From Skermanella pratensis (GTDB lineage: Bacteria; Pseudomonadota; Alphaproteobacteria; Azospirillales; Azospirillaceae): a stretch of 64,000 nucleotides of DNA. Position 1 is the stretch's first letter. Each line of letters starts with the position of its first letter. The translations under genes and the position numbers were made by a program. Of the stretch, positions 26,504-35,663 are shown piece by piece. A model generated the notes under the pieces. It saw only the letters and a list, made by a program, of their open reading frames with translations. It did no database searches and had not been told where the DNA came from. The stretch spans positions 711,001-775,000 of the forward strand of contig NZ_CP030265.1 of the NCBI RefSeq assembly GCF_008843145.1. Reading direction: 5' to 3'.

Positions 26504-27030
26504 CGAACGCTCTCGTACGCATCTCCGCAGCGCGCGGTATCCGGAACGTTCCGACCGCGGGGGTACTCCCAGGCGACGTACAACGCATTGGGAGTGCCGC
26601 CGCGTTACCGCGGATCAAGCCCGGCTCCGGAATGTTCCGTAACGTTGTAAACTTCACATAGCGGCTTCGTTGCAACAGGTGATCAACGCAATGGAGCGTA
26701 ACCCGGAAAGGGAATTGGATGACTTTTGGTTTTTCGATAAGTATGAGATGCGCATACTCTTAAGTTCAACGCAGAGTACGGCGTTGCAGGACAGAGAAAC
26801 AGAAAGACAAATTTTAGCTTCTCGAAGCGATAATGAAATCCGCCAACGGGCTTACATCCTTATCGTCCGAAGGATGAGAGCATTTCGTGTTTACCATTTA
26901 TTGGGACCATGTGATTGTTGCGGTGCATTATAGTGTTACGCTATGCGGAGGTTCTCGATCTCATGTTCGTTGGGTCGACGTAAATCAGCCGGTTTGCTGA
27001 CCCTCGGCTACCGGTGCGGGGAATTTCAGA
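26504..27030. other. AT-richer leader region upstream of the exopolysaccharide locus
   Basis: 527 bp. It contains two copies of the palindrome CGGAAyGTTCCG (26542-26553 and 26628-26639), a doubtful small gene at 26691-26933, and the presumed promoter for the sugar-phosphate transferase at 27031. Base composition is clearly lower in GC than that of the flanking genes. Confidence 0.45.
26691..26933 (+). CDS. Doubtful small hypothetical protein, atypical composition
   Basis: An 80-residue frame (MERNPERELDDFWFFDKYEM to LLGPCDCCGAL), charged and predicted mainly helical, ending in a Cys cluster. It has no strong ribosome site (GCA before ATG) and uses AT-rich codons unlike its neighbours. No family is recognised. 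It might be a real transferred gene or a chance frame in the leader. Confidence 0.3.
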   Translation: MERNPERELDDFWFFDKYEMRILLSSTQSTALQDRETERQILASRSDNEIRQRAYILIVRRMRAFRVYHLLGPCDCCGAL

Positions 27031-28491
27031 ATGCTCAATGACTTCCAGATTTCTGTTAGATCTGGTCCTGCCGTGCGGACCCGGGGTCAGTTTCGATCCT
27101 TGCAGCCCGCTTTGTTTATGTTCTTCGTGGACGTGACGGCCGTCTTTCTGGCCGTACTTGTCGCCCATATCGGCATCGGTCTCATCAGCCCCGCGCCTAC
27201 GACCTTCCTGTTCAACCCCACCCTGCATGCCCAGGAGTTGGCGGGCGCCCTGCTTATCGTACCGATCCTCAAGGCCATGGTGGGGCTGTACCCGGGCTAC
27301 GGAATGTCGCCGGTGGAGCGCCTGCGCCGCCAGTTCATGATTCTGATCGGAACCGTCGTCGGCATCACCATCGTCGATCTCCAGTTCAACGAGGCGATCT
27401 GGTTCAATAACGGCCTCCTCGCGGCGCTGCTGGTCCTGGGCGTCCTGATCTGGATCTCCGATGCCGTCGGCCGTGGCGTGCTGATGCGGCTGCGGCTCTG
27501 GGGCCGCCCCTGCGTCGTGGTCGGCACCGGCCAGGCAGGCATCGACATCGTCCGCCGCCTCGGCCAGAACGAGCACCTGGGATACAATCCGGTCCTCTTC
27601 ATCGACGAGAACCCGAGCCTGTGGGGCACCACGGTGGAAGGACTGCCGGTCGTCGCCCCCGGCGGCAAGACGACCGATGAGCGCCTGGTGCGCTACGCCT
27701 CGGTCGGCATCCTGGCGGTTCCGCGCGAGCAGCCGGAGCGGTTGAGTGAGATGATCGGAAACCTCCCGTTCTCCACGATCCTGGTGGTTCCAGAATGGAC
27801 GGGCGTCCAGACGGTCAACACGCGGGTCCGGGACCTGTCCGGCCTGCTGTCGCTGGAGGTGAGGCGCCCGCTGGGCGCCAGCATCACGCCGCTGATCAAG
27901 CGCGGTTTCGACATCGTCACGTCGGCCCTCCTGCTGATCCTGGTGACGCCGCTTCTTCTGCTGATCGCGGTCGGCATCAAGCTCGATTCGAAGGGTCCCC
28001 TGCTGTTCCGCCAGGCCCGCTGGGCCGGCGGCTCCCGCTCGTTCCCGGCGCTGAAGTTCCGGACGATGCATGCCGACGCCGAGCTGCGCCTGAAGGAGTT
28101 GCTCGCCACCGATCCGGTTCTGCGGCGCGAATACGAGATGTACCACAAGCTGACCCGCGACCCGCGGGTGACCCGGTTCGGCCGCATCCTGCGGCGGCTC
28201 AGCTTCGACGAACTGCCTCAGCTCTGGAACGTGCTGGTCGGCGACATGAGCCTGATCGGCCCGCGCCCCTACATGCCCCACGAACTGATCAAGTATCCGC
28301 ATCAGCAGGAGACCCTGTCCCGCGTGCGCCCGGGGATCACCGGGCTGTGGCAGGTGTCCGGGCGGCACCGCACGACGTTCGAGCGGCGCATCGAACTGGA
28401 CGTCTACTACGTCGAGAACTACTCGATCTGGCTCGACCTGCACGTCCTGATGCGTACCGTCTGGATCGTCATGAAGGCCGACGGCGCCTGA
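27031..28491 (+). CDS. Exopolysaccharide polyprenyl glycosylphosphotransferase (WbaP-like)
   Basis: Starts exopolysaccharide repeat-unit synthesis by moving a sugar-1-phosphate onto undecaprenyl phosphate at the inner membrane. The 486-residue protein has four N-terminal membrane helices (residues 30-150). A Rossmann-like middle domain follows (VVVGTGQAGIDIVRRLG, FIDENPSLWG), then a fifth helix (FDIVTSALLLILVTPLLLLIAVG). The C-terminal bacterial sugar transferase domain has FRTMHADAELRL, RLSFDELPQLWNVLVGDMSLIGPRPY and PGITGLWQVSGR. Domain order fits WbaP rather than short PglC enzymes. Sugar specificity is not readable. ATG 27031 follows GGGGAA. Confidence 0.92.
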   Translation: MLNDFQISVRSGPAVRTRGQFRSLQPALFMFFVDVTAVFLAVLVAHIGIGLISPAPTTFLFNPTLHAQELAGALLIVPILKAMVGLYPGYGMSPVERLRRQFMILIGTVVGITIVDLQFNEAIWFNNGLLAALLVLGVLIWISDAVGRGVLMRLRLWGRPCVVVGTGQAGIDIVRRLGQNEHLGYNPVLFIDENPSLWGTTVEGLPVVAPGGKTTDERLVRYASVGILAVPREQPERLSEMIGNLPFSTILVVPEWTGVQTVNTRVRDLSGLLSLEVRRPLGASITPLIKRGFDIVTSALLLILVTPLLLLIAVGIKLDSKGPLLFRQARWAGGSRSFPALKFRTMHADAELRLKELLATDPVLRREYEMYHKLTRDPRVTRFGRILRRLSFDELPQLWNVLVGDMSLIGPRPYMPHELIKYPHQQETLSRVRPGITGLWQVSGRHRTTFERRIELDVYYVENYSIWLDLHVLMRTVWIVMKADGA

Positions 28492-28590
28492 TCCGGCACC
28501 GTCCGAAATCTCCGTAGGACATGCCGCGGCGTCGGCGAGGAAAACTGGGGCCGGACCACCGCTTCCCCGGAACCTGTATGAAAGCTTCGC

Positions 28591-28640
28591 CGAAACGCAA
28601 AAGGCGCCGGACCTGCAGGTCCGGCGCCCTTTGCGTTTCG
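28591..28640. terminator. Long bidirectional terminator hairpin
   Basis: Near-perfect inverted repeat, with 23-bp arms and one mismatch centred on 28615-28616 (CTGCAG). A-rich and T-rich flanks (GCAAAAGG and CCCTTTGC) form part of the stem. It separates the convergent wbaP-like and wecG-like genes. Confidence 0.85.
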
Positions 28641-28661
28641 GCCGGGAAGGTTGAACCCCGC

Positions 28662-29450
28662 TTACCGTTCCGTCCGGGCCGCGGTGCGGCGGCGGCCCGC
28701 CCCGGTAGCCAGGAGCCAAGCCACGATCCAGGGCTCCACCAGATAGCGGTGCCAGAACCGCTTCGGATCGCTGAGCAGCCGGTACAGCCACTCCAGCCCC
28801 AGCGGACCGAGCCAGCGCGGCGCGGTTGGCACGGCGCCCGCGAAATACTCCATGCAGGCGCCGCAGGTGCCGATGCAGTTCGTCTTCAGGTCGGCCCGGT
28901 TCTCCGAGATCCAGTGCTCCTGGCGGCCCATCCCCATGCCCACGATCAGGATATGGGGTCGGAACGCGTTGATGTGCTCGACCACGGCGCTGTTGTCGGC
29001 ACTGCCGCGGCGGGCGTCGAAATAGCCGTCGTGCCCGTCGATCGCCAGGTCCGGATAATCCTGGCGCAGGCGCGCCAGACCGTCGTTCAGCACGCGGGAC
29101 GTGCCGCCCAGATAGTAGATCCGCCATCCGGAGCGCTGGGCGCGCTCCATCAGGGGAAGGAACCAGTCGACCCAGCCTGTCCTGTGGCTGGCGTCGAGGT
29201 CGAGCCCCGCCGCCCGCCCCAGCCAGACGATCGGCATGCCGTCGATATGGACGCAGGTCTTGTCGTCGTCGTGCAGGGCACGGAAGACGTCGTCCTTGAA
29301 CAGCTTGTACATGCCGTGGAGGTTGAGGCTGGCGATGACAACCTTGTCCTCCGCGGCGATTGAACGATCCATCAGGGTGAACAGATCGTCCATGGTGGTC
29401 GGCGTCACCTTCACACCGAAGATGTCACTCGACTTGAAGCCCAGAGTCAT
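28662..29450 (-). CDS. WecG/TagA/CpsF family glycosyltransferase
   Basis: A GT26 enzyme that adds the second sugar (N-acetylmannosaminuronate-type) to a lipid-linked intermediate. The 262-residue protein has VVIASLNLHGMYKLFKDD, the catalytic-loop block HIDGMPIVWLGR, RIYYLGGTSRVLNDGL, HILIVGMGMGRQEHWI and GTCGACMEYFAGAVPTAPRW. The C-terminus WLYRLLSDPKRFWHRYLVEP is typical of the family and aids membrane association. ATG 29450 follows GGGAAAG. It is transcribed with the Wzc-like gene to its right, 52 bp away. Confidence 0.92.
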   Translation of the reverse strand: MTLGFKSSDIFGVKVTPTTMDDLFTLMDRSIAAEDKVVIASLNLHGMYKLFKDDVFRALHDDDKTCVHIDGMPIVWLGRAAGLDLDASHRTGWVDWFLPLMERAQRSGWRIYYLGGTSRVLNDGLARLRQDYPDLAIDGHDGYFDARRGSADNSAVVEHINAFRPHILIVGMGMGRQEHWISENRADLKTNCIGTCGACMEYFAGAVPTAPRWLGPLGLEWLYRLLSDPKRFWHRYLVEPWIVAWLLATGAGRRRTAARTER

Positions 29451-29502
29451 ACCGCTTTCCCAATGGAATAAGATACTTGCCGGTGATAGGTCACGGGCCG
29501 GC

Positions 29503-31776
29503 TCAGTTTTTGAAGTAGCTGCCGCGCCGGCCCATGTAGTAATCCACCTCGCCGGAGCCGTAGCGCGCCGCCTTGGTGGTGTCGACCTGGTTGAGCGCCA
29601 CGCCCGCGATGTTGGCCCCGGCATCGCTGAGCTGCCGGATCGCGAGCTGGACCAGCTTGCGCGGGGTCCGGCGCCACTTGGCGACGACCACCGTCTGGCT
29701 GGCTTTTTCCGCCAGGATGCGCGTGTCGGACACCGGCAGCACCGGCGGCGCGTCGAGCAGGATCAGGTCGTACTGCGTGCGAAGGTTGAACAGCATCTGG
29801 TCGAACAGCGGGTTGCGGATCGTTTCCTCCGGATAGTCGGTCGGCGATCCCGCCGTGATCACGTCGGCCCCGGTGCGGGTGTCCGTGCGCATCACGTCGG
29901 GCAGCGTCGCGTCCCCATGGAGGAAATCGGCGAGGCCGAGCTGGTTGGGCAGGCCCAGCGTCCGGTGGATGTTGGGACGGCGCAGGTCGCAGTCGATGAT
30001 CAGCACGCGCCGGCCGGCGATGGCGATGACGCGGGCCAGGGTCGCCGCCAGCGACGACTTGCCTTCCCCAGGAACCGCCGAGGTCAGCATGACGATGTTG
30101 CCGCTGCCCTTGCGCTGGTGGGCGATGATCAGCGAGGTGAACAGGCTCTTGACCGCCTGGGAATAGGCCGAGGCCGGCTTGTCCAGGGCGTAGTCCTGCG
30201 GAGCCTTGCGGGTGAGGCGCCCGCGGCGTACCAGCGGGATCATGCCGAGCGACGGCATGCGCAGCAGCCGCTCGACATCCTCCTGGGTCTGCAGGCCGCG
30301 TTCCAGCTGCTCGGCCAGGAACACCAGGATCAGCCCCAGCCCGACCGCCAGGACCAGCGCCACCGCCACGAACAGCGGCTTGGATGGGAACGACGGGCCG
30401 AGCGGCGCGCTCGCCGTCGAGACGATCCAGGCGTTGGGCTGCTCGAGGTCGACCGACTGGGTCTCCTTGGAGCGTGCCAGGAAGTTCTCGAACAGGGCGC
30501 GGTTGGCTTGAGCCTCGCGCTCGAGCGCCCGGATCTCGACATCCGACTGGTTCAGGCGGCCCGCTTCCTGCTCCAGCCTGGACATGGACTGCTCGAGCGA
30601 GCTGACCCGCTGCTGGGTCACGGACGCCTGGGCCCGGAGCGCCCGCAGCCGGTTCTCTGCCTCGTTGTTGATCTCGCCGGAGATCGCGGAGATCTGCGAC
30701 TTCAGGTCGACGATCGTCGGGTGACGCGGGCCGAGATTGTTCAGCAGCTCCGCCTCGCGCTGGCGCAGCGTCGCTTCCTGGGCACGGAGCCCGCTGACCA
30801 GCGTCGAGTCGACCACGTCGAACACGGCGCGCACGCCGCGCGCCCTGACCGCGCCTTCGACGCTGCGGAGCTGGGCCTGGGTGGTGTTGTTCTCCGCCCG
30901 GGCCATCACGAGCTGGGTGTTGAGCTGGGTCAGCTGCTCGTTGACCAGGCTGGAGTCGCGGCCCTGTACGACGCCGAGGCCCGCCCGCGCCGTCTCGACG
31001 GCGCGCTCGGCCGTCTCGACCTCCTCGCGCAGCCGGGTCAGCCGCTCGCCCAGCCAGGCGTTGGCCTTCTGGCGGGCATCGAACTTCTGTTCGAGCTGCT
31101 GAGTGATGTAGAGCGACGCGATCGTGTTGGCGACGCTGGCGGCCAGCGTCGGGTTCTCGGAGGTGAAGCTGATGGTCAGCACGCGCGACCGGCCGACCGA
31201 CGAGACGCTGAGCCGGCCGAGGAAGGTGTTGAGCATCGAGGTCTGCAGGCGCGCCTCCTCCGCGGCCGGGTCCGGAACCACCGGCTCCTCGGTGACCAGA
31301 AGGCTCTTCACCCACTGGACGGGAGGCAGGTCGCGGAGGTCTGGCAGCTTGAAGCTGTCGGCATTCTGCTCCGCGGCCACGCGGGGATTGAATTCCGCCA
31401 GTCGGTCAAGGCCGAGCTGCCGGATAACGCGCATGGCGAGCTCGTCCGACTTGATGACCTGGATTTCACTTTCGATCGTCGACTGGTCCGCCGGAGCGCC
31501 GCTGACCAGCGCCTCCACGTCGACCACCCGCTGTTCGCGCGGATCCACCATGACCGAGGTGTTGGCGGTGAAGAGCGGCGTCATCATATAGACGTTGACG
31601 ATGCCCAGCAGGGTCACGATCGCGATCGTGCCCAGCAGCAGGTATTTCCGGCGTGACAGGACCATGAGCAGGTCGCCCAGCCCGAGCGTCGGGGCGCTTC
31701 GCGACGGCCCTTCCTCGTGGGTGGTCCAATCATGCCGGTCGGTCTCTTGGCGTTCCGGCGTCAAAAGCTTGTTCAT
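29503..31776 (-). CDS. Polysaccharide co-polymerase and tyrosine autokinase (Wzc-like)
   Basis: Controls chain length and export of exopolysaccharide. The 757-residue protein has an N-terminal Wzz domain with a first membrane helix (YLLLGTIAIVTLLGIVNVYM). A long periplasmic coiled coil follows (residues 200-420), then a second helix (FVAVALVLAVGLGLILVFL). The C-terminal BY-kinase has Walker A SAVPGEGKSS, Walker A' VLIIDCDLRRPNIH and Walker B DLILLDAPPVLPVSD. The last residues (YGSGEVDYYMGRRGSYFKN) contain a short Tyr cluster for autophosphorylation. The start is ATG 31776. Confidence 0.93.
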   Translation of the reverse strand: MNKLLTPERQETDRHDWTTHEEGPSRSAPTLGLGDLLMVLSRRKYLLLGTIAIVTLLGIVNVYMMTPLFTANTSVMVDPREQRVVDVEALVSGAPADQSTIESEIQVIKSDELAMRVIRQLGLDRLAEFNPRVAAEQNADSFKLPDLRDLPPVQWVKSLLVTEEPVVPDPAAEEARLQTSMLNTFLGRLSVSSVGRSRVLTISFTSENPTLAASVANTIASLYITQQLEQKFDARQKANAWLGERLTRLREEVETAERAVETARAGLGVVQGRDSSLVNEQLTQLNTQLVMARAENNTTQAQLRSVEGAVRARGVRAVFDVVDSTLVSGLRAQEATLRQREAELLNNLGPRHPTIVDLKSQISAISGEINNEAENRLRALRAQASVTQQRVSSLEQSMSRLEQEAGRLNQSDVEIRALEREAQANRALFENFLARSKETQSVDLEQPNAWIVSTASAPLGPSFPSKPLFVAVALVLAVGLGLILVFLAEQLERGLQTQEDVERLLRMPSLGMIPLVRRGRLTRKAPQDYALDKPASAYSQAVKSLFTSLIIAHQRKGSGNIVMLTSAVPGEGKSSLAATLARVIAIAGRRVLIIDCDLRRPNIHRTLGLPNQLGLADFLHGDATLPDVMRTDTRTGADVITAGSPTDYPEETIRNPLFDQMLFNLRTQYDLILLDAPPVLPVSDTRILAEKASQTVVVAKWRRTPRKLVQLAIRQLSDAGANIAGVALNQVDTTKAARYGSGEVDYYMGRRGSYFKN

Positions 31777-32231
31777 CGGTAATATCCGGTAGTTTTACAC
31801 GCGCGTGCAGCACCGCAGAACAAACATCACCTTGTCAGGCAATGTTCAGTGAAATGCCGGGTGTCTTCCATTGCTTCGGAAGACGTCGCAAAATGGTGGA
31901 GCCGTTTACCCATAAGAGGTAATTGGTTAGCACCAATGCGCAATGCGATTGCATCGATTATATTTGCCATCCATTCAGTGTGTCCAGATCGTTTTGCAGT
32001 GCGGCAAGGGTTTTGCTCCACTACAGCTGACCATTATACGTGTATTTTATTTTCTATATATGGCTCTGGCATGGCAAAAGGTCGCCGAAGGCATGCCATC
32101 AATGGGTGCCCACTCCGGGTAGGGCTAAATAGCCGTGGCGCTTTGGTGAATAATGGGCACCATCGGACCATTCATCACCGGGATTCCACCGACCCCGATG
32201 CCCATTTCCGCGGCAGTTCAAACCTTACGTA
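31777..32231. other. Divergent promoter region of the exopolysaccharide locus
   Basis: 455 bp, AT-richer than its surroundings (near 32030-32070 especially), between the divergent wzc-like gene and the first GT4 gene. No supported gene. It should hold promoters for both directions, but I could not assign boxes. Confidence 0.4.
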
Positions 32232-33395
32232 ATGACGACTGGTATCATGACCGCATCCGCGCCTGTGGCGCCCAAGATTTCCCTGTTTCTCCAGGATCTT
32301 CATGGAGGCGGCGCGGAGAGGGTGATGCTGCGCCTCGCTGCCGGCATCGCGGAACGCTCCCATCCCGTCGACCTGGTGCTGATCAGGCGGGAAGGCGCCT
32401 ATCTGGACGCGATCCCCCCGGGCGTGCGCCTGGTCGTGCTGAATACACGGCGCACTCTCAACAGCGTCGCGTCGCTCGCCCGCTATCTCCGGCGTGAGCG
32501 GCCGGCCGCCATGCTCTCGGCGCTGGTCCACGTCAATATCGGGGCGCTGCTGGCGGCCAAATTCGCGCGGACGCGCACCCGGATGATCGTGACCGAGCAC
32601 AGCCAGATCACCCGGAATTTCCGCTCCAACCCGTCGTCGACGGTCAGGCTCGCCTACCGGATGGTGCCCTGGCTCTATCCGACCGCATCCCGCATCGTCG
32701 CCGTCTCGGGCGGTGTCGCCGAGGATCTCGCCCGGTTCTCCGGCATGCCCGGAAACCGGATCGACGTGGTCCACAACGGTATCGTGACGCCGGACCTCTA
32801 CGTCAAGGCGGGCGAGCGGTGCGACCATCCCTGGTTCCGGCCGGGCGAGCCGCCCGTCGTCCTGGCGGCCGGACGGATGGTCGACGTGAAGGACTTCGCG
32901 GCGTTGATCCGCGCCTTCGCTCTGCTGCGCGCCCGGCGCCCGGCCCGCCTGATGATCCTGGGGGAAGGGGAGCTGCGCGCCGACCTGGAGCGGCTCGCCG
33001 AGCGGCTTGGCGTCGCCGCTGATGTCGCGATGCCGGGCTTCCAGCCCAATCCCTACGCTCTGATGTCGCGGGCCGCCGTGTTCGTTCAGTCCTCGCGCTG
33101 GGAAGGGCTGCCGTCCGTCCTGGTCGAAGCCATGGCCTGCGGCACGCCTGTCGTGGCCACCGACTGCCCGGGCGGCACGCGGGAGATACTGGACGACGGA
33201 AAGCTGGGCGCGCTGGTTCCCCTCGATGACGACCAGGCGCTCGCCGACGCGATCGCGCGGACCCTCGACAATCCCGTCCCGGCCAACGCGATGGCGTACA
33301 AGGTCGGGCAGTTCACCCTCGATCGCGCTGTCGACACCTACCTGGACCTGGCGCTCGGAACCGGGCGGGTGCGTTCCTGGGAGAAAAGCCGATGA
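32232..33395 (+). CDS. GT4 family glycosyltransferase
   Basis: A 387-residue GT-B retaining glycosyltransferase. The N-terminal acceptor part has FLQDLHGGGAERVMLRLAAG. The C-terminal nucleotide-sugar part has VLAAGRMVDVKDFAALIRAF, LMILGEGELRADLERLA and the EX7E-type motif in SSRWEGLPSVLVEAMACGTPVVATDCPGG. It probably adds a sugar to the lipid-linked repeat unit on the cytoplasmic side. The start could also be ATG 32247. It overlaps the next GT4 gene by 4 bp. Confidence 0.9.
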   Translation: MTTGIMTASAPVAPKISLFLQDLHGGGAERVMLRLAAGIAERSHPVDLVLIRREGAYLDAIPPGVRLVVLNTRRTLNSVASLARYLRRERPAAMLSALVHVNIGALLAAKFARTRTRMIVTEHSQITRNFRSNPSSTVRLAYRMVPWLYPTASRIVAVSGGVAEDLARFSGMPGNRIDVVHNGIVTPDLYVKAGERCDHPWFRPGEPPVVLAAGRMVDVKDFAALIRAFALLRARRPARLMILGEGELRADLERLAERLGVAADVAMPGFQPNPYALMSRAAVFVQSSRWEGLPSVLVEAMACGTPVVATDCPGGTREILDDGKLGALVPLDDDQALADAIARTLDNPVPANAMAYKVGQFTLDRAVDTYLDLALGTGRVRSWEKSR

Positions 33396-34558
33396 ACGCG
33401 ACGACGCCAAGGCTGCGGCTGGTCCTGCTGATCACCCACATGGATCAGGGCGGTGCCCAGGAGGCGCTGCTGCGGCTGGGGCGCAGCCTGCGGAGCCGCG
33501 GGCACCATGTGGAAACATGGTTCCTGTATGAAAAATCCTCGCTCTACCGGAACGAGGAGGACATCCGGGTTCTCCTGCCGGTGCGCTCGCCGGGGGCCGC
33601 CGGGTACCTGCAACTCCTGGTCCGGCTGTTCCGGCAGCTCAGGGACCATCGCCCGGACGCGGTGATCAGCTTCCTGCCGCTGGCAAACGGCTTCGGCCAG
33701 GCCGTGGCCCGGCTCGCCGGGGTGCCCCGCCGCGTCGCGTCCCAGCGCAATCCCTCCTGGACCTATACCCACTGGATGCAGCGGCTCGACAAGCTGGCGG
33801 GAACGCTCGGCTGCTACACCGCGAACGTGGGCAACTCCCAGTCCGTGGTGGACAGTTTCTCGGCCTACCCGGAGGTCTACCGCCGGCACCTGACGGTGGT
33901 CCACAACGGCATCGACTGGCGCTCGTCGGAGCTGGACAGCGCGGCCGCGCGGGCCGGATTCGGATTGCCGGCCGGCGAACCGCTGATCCTGAACATCGGC
34001 CGGTTGGCCGAGCAGAAGAACCAATCCCTGCTGCTGCGCGTCCTGCCGTCCCTGTCTGCGGGGCATCTGGTGCTGGCCGGCGAGGGGAGCGACCGGGGCA
34101 AGCTGGAGCGGCTGGCCGCCGATCTGGGCGTGACGTCCCGGGTCACCTTCCTGGGCGAGGTCGCCCGCGCCGCCATTCCCGACCTGTTGCGCGCCGCCGA
34201 CATCTTCGCCATGCCGACGCTGTTCGAAGGGCAGAGCAACGCCGTCCTGGAAGCCATGCATGCCGGCCTCGCCATTGTCTCCAGCGACATTCCGGCCCAG
34301 GTCGAGACGCTGGGCGGACCGGGGGAGGGCGCCGTCGGCGACCTGCTGCCGCTCGACGACGACGGAGCGTGGACGAGATCGCTCGAAGCGCTGGTCCGCG
34401 ACCCGGCGCTGCGGGCGCTGATGGCCGAGCGGGCACGGGCCCGCGCGCAGCTTTTCACCGTCGACCGGATGACCGACGGATTCGAACGTCTGGTGGATTT
34501 CTCGGCGCCGGAAGGGCGGGTCTTCAGCCCCCAGGCCGGGCTGAGGCAGCGGAGTTAG
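33392..34558 (+). CDS. GT4 family glycosyltransferase
   Basis: A second GT-B glycosyltransferase, 388 residues. The N-terminus is LITHMDQGGAQEALLRLGRSL. The C-terminal domain has LNIGRLAEQKNQSLLLRVLP, LVLAGEGSDRGKLERLA and the EX7E-type motif in MPTLFEGQSNAVLEAMHAGLAIVSSD. It is clearly homologous to the upstream GT4 and overlaps it by 4 bp (ATGA), so the two were likely duplicated or recruited together and act in consecutive steps. The sugar donor is unknown. Confidence 0.9.
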   Translation: MNATTPRLRLVLLITHMDQGGAQEALLRLGRSLRSRGHHVETWFLYEKSSLYRNEEDIRVLLPVRSPGAAGYLQLLVRLFRQLRDHRPDAVISFLPLANGFGQAVARLAGVPRRVASQRNPSWTYTHWMQRLDKLAGTLGCYTANVGNSQSVVDSFSAYPEVYRRHLTVVHNGIDWRSSELDSAAARAGFGLPAGEPLILNIGRLAEQKNQSLLLRVLPSLSAGHLVLAGEGSDRGKLERLAADLGVTSRVTFLGEVARAAIPDLLRAADIFAMPTLFEGQSNAVLEAMHAGLAIVSSDIPAQVETLGGPGEGAVGDLLPLDDDGAWTRSLEALVRDPALRALMAERARARAQLFTVDRMTDGFERLVDFSAPEGRVFSPQAGLRQRS

Positions 34559-34561
34559 CCG

Positions 34562-35398
34562 ATGTCACTCGCCTATGTCATCACCGCCTACAAGCAGCCG
34601 TCGCAGTTCGCCCGGCTGATCGATGCGCTGTGGCACCCCGACGATCACTTCGCGATCCATATCGACGCCAAGACCCCTCCGGAAGTCCACCGGGAATTCG
34701 CCCGCGTCGCCGAAGGGCGCGGCAACATCGTCTTCGTCAAGCCGGTGCCGGTGTACTGGGGCGGCTTCGGCCTGTGCCAGGCGGAGTGGGCGGCGATGAA
34801 CGCGCTGCTTGCCCGGAAGGGCTGGACCCACCTGATCAACATCACGGGCCAGGATTTCCCACTGAAGACCCGGGACGAGATGCTGGCCGAACTGGCGTCC
34901 CGGCCGGGCGTCAACCACATGCGCGTGCATCTGCTGGCCGATACCAAGTCCCATTTCCGCCGGCGCTTCCGCTGGGTCTGCGTCGAGATGGGCGGCAAGC
35001 TGCGCCGCCTGCCGATCCCCTATCCCAAGCCTCGGACCTTCCGGAACGAATGGTACGGCGACGGCTGGCACATCCTGACCCGGGAGTTCTGCGAGTGGGC
35101 GGCGGCTGCGCCGGTGGCGCAGGACATCCTGCGCTGGTTCCGCCGCGTCAAGCATCCGCACGAGTCCTGGTACCAGGCGATGATGATGTCGAGCCCCTTC
35201 GCGGGCACGGTGGACCGGGACAACAAGCGGATGATCAAGTGGGTTCGCAACTCCGGCAATCCCAAGGTCCTGACCATGGACGACCTGCCGGACCTGCTCG
35301 CTTCGCCGGCGTTCTTCGCCCGCAAGTTCGACGAGACCGCCGACGCCGAGGTGCTGAAGGTCCTCGCCGGCCGGCTGCGCGCGCTGGTGCCGGCCTGA
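34562..35398 (+). CDS. GT14-like (core-2/I-branching type) glycosyltransferase
   Basis: A 278-residue protein resembling beta-1,6-N-acetylglucosaminyltransferases. Typical blocks are LAYVITAYKQPSQFARLIDAL, FAIHIDAKTP, VYWGGFGLCQAEWAAMNALL, HLINITGQDFPLKT, NEWYGDGWHILTREFCEW and HESWYQAMMMSSPF. Bacterial members act in capsule or exopolysaccharide branching. It starts 3 bp after the stop of the preceding GT4 gene, as the third gene of the operon. Confidence 0.85.
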   Translation: MSLAYVITAYKQPSQFARLIDALWHPDDHFAIHIDAKTPPEVHREFARVAEGRGNIVFVKPVPVYWGGFGLCQAEWAAMNALLARKGWTHLINITGQDFPLKTRDEMLAELASRPGVNHMRVHLLADTKSHFRRRFRWVCVEMGGKLRRLPIPYPKPRTFRNEWYGDGWHILTREFCEWAAAAPVAQDILRWFRRVKHPHESWYQAMMMSSPFAGTVDRDNKRMIKWVRNSGNPKVLTMDDLPDLLASPAFFARKFDETADAEVLKVLAGRLRALVPA

Positions 35399-35557
35399 CC
35401 CGGGCCTGCGCCGGCCGGAGCCCGTCCCTGTCCAGCTTTCCTTGACGACGTCCACCCGACTGGACCGCCCGCGGGGTTTCCGGACCCGGGACGGACCGGC
35501 GCCGCGGCCTCCCGGCTGACGCGGGCTGTGGATTCCCGGGGCCGCACCGGCCCCTAC

Positions 35558-35569
35558 GGGATTAATCCC
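35558..35569. promoter_or_regulatory. Perfect 12-bp palindrome upstream of the sigma-54 promoter
   Basis: GGGATTAATCCC lies 4 bp upstream of the -24 element. It is a plausible operator, though its regulator is unknown. Confidence 0.45.
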
Positions 35570-35573
35570 GAAG

Positions 35574-35589
35574 TGGCATGGCGCTTGCT
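35574..35589 (+). promoter_or_regulatory. Sigma-54 (RpoN) promoter match
   Basis: TGGCATG, four bases, then TTGCT: an exact match to the consensus TGGCAYG-N4-TTGCW with -24 GG and -12 GC. It lies 75 bp before the start of the Gly-rich gene at 35664 and outside any coding region. Confidence 0.75.
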
Positions 35590-35663
35590 CAATGGAGAGT
35601 ACCGGCGGAGAAGCCGCTGGTCCCAGCGATCCACAGAAACCTTTCATAGGTCGGGAGATTCAC

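Noticed and set aside
28662-31656. Very long plus-strand frames opposite the wecG-like and wzc-like genes
   Set aside because: They are antisense to well-supported genes with clear motifs, and their composition is typical of high-GC antisense frames.
31827-32021. Short minus-strand frame in the divergent polysaccharide promoter region
   Set aside because: No ribosome site or family resemblance; likely chance.
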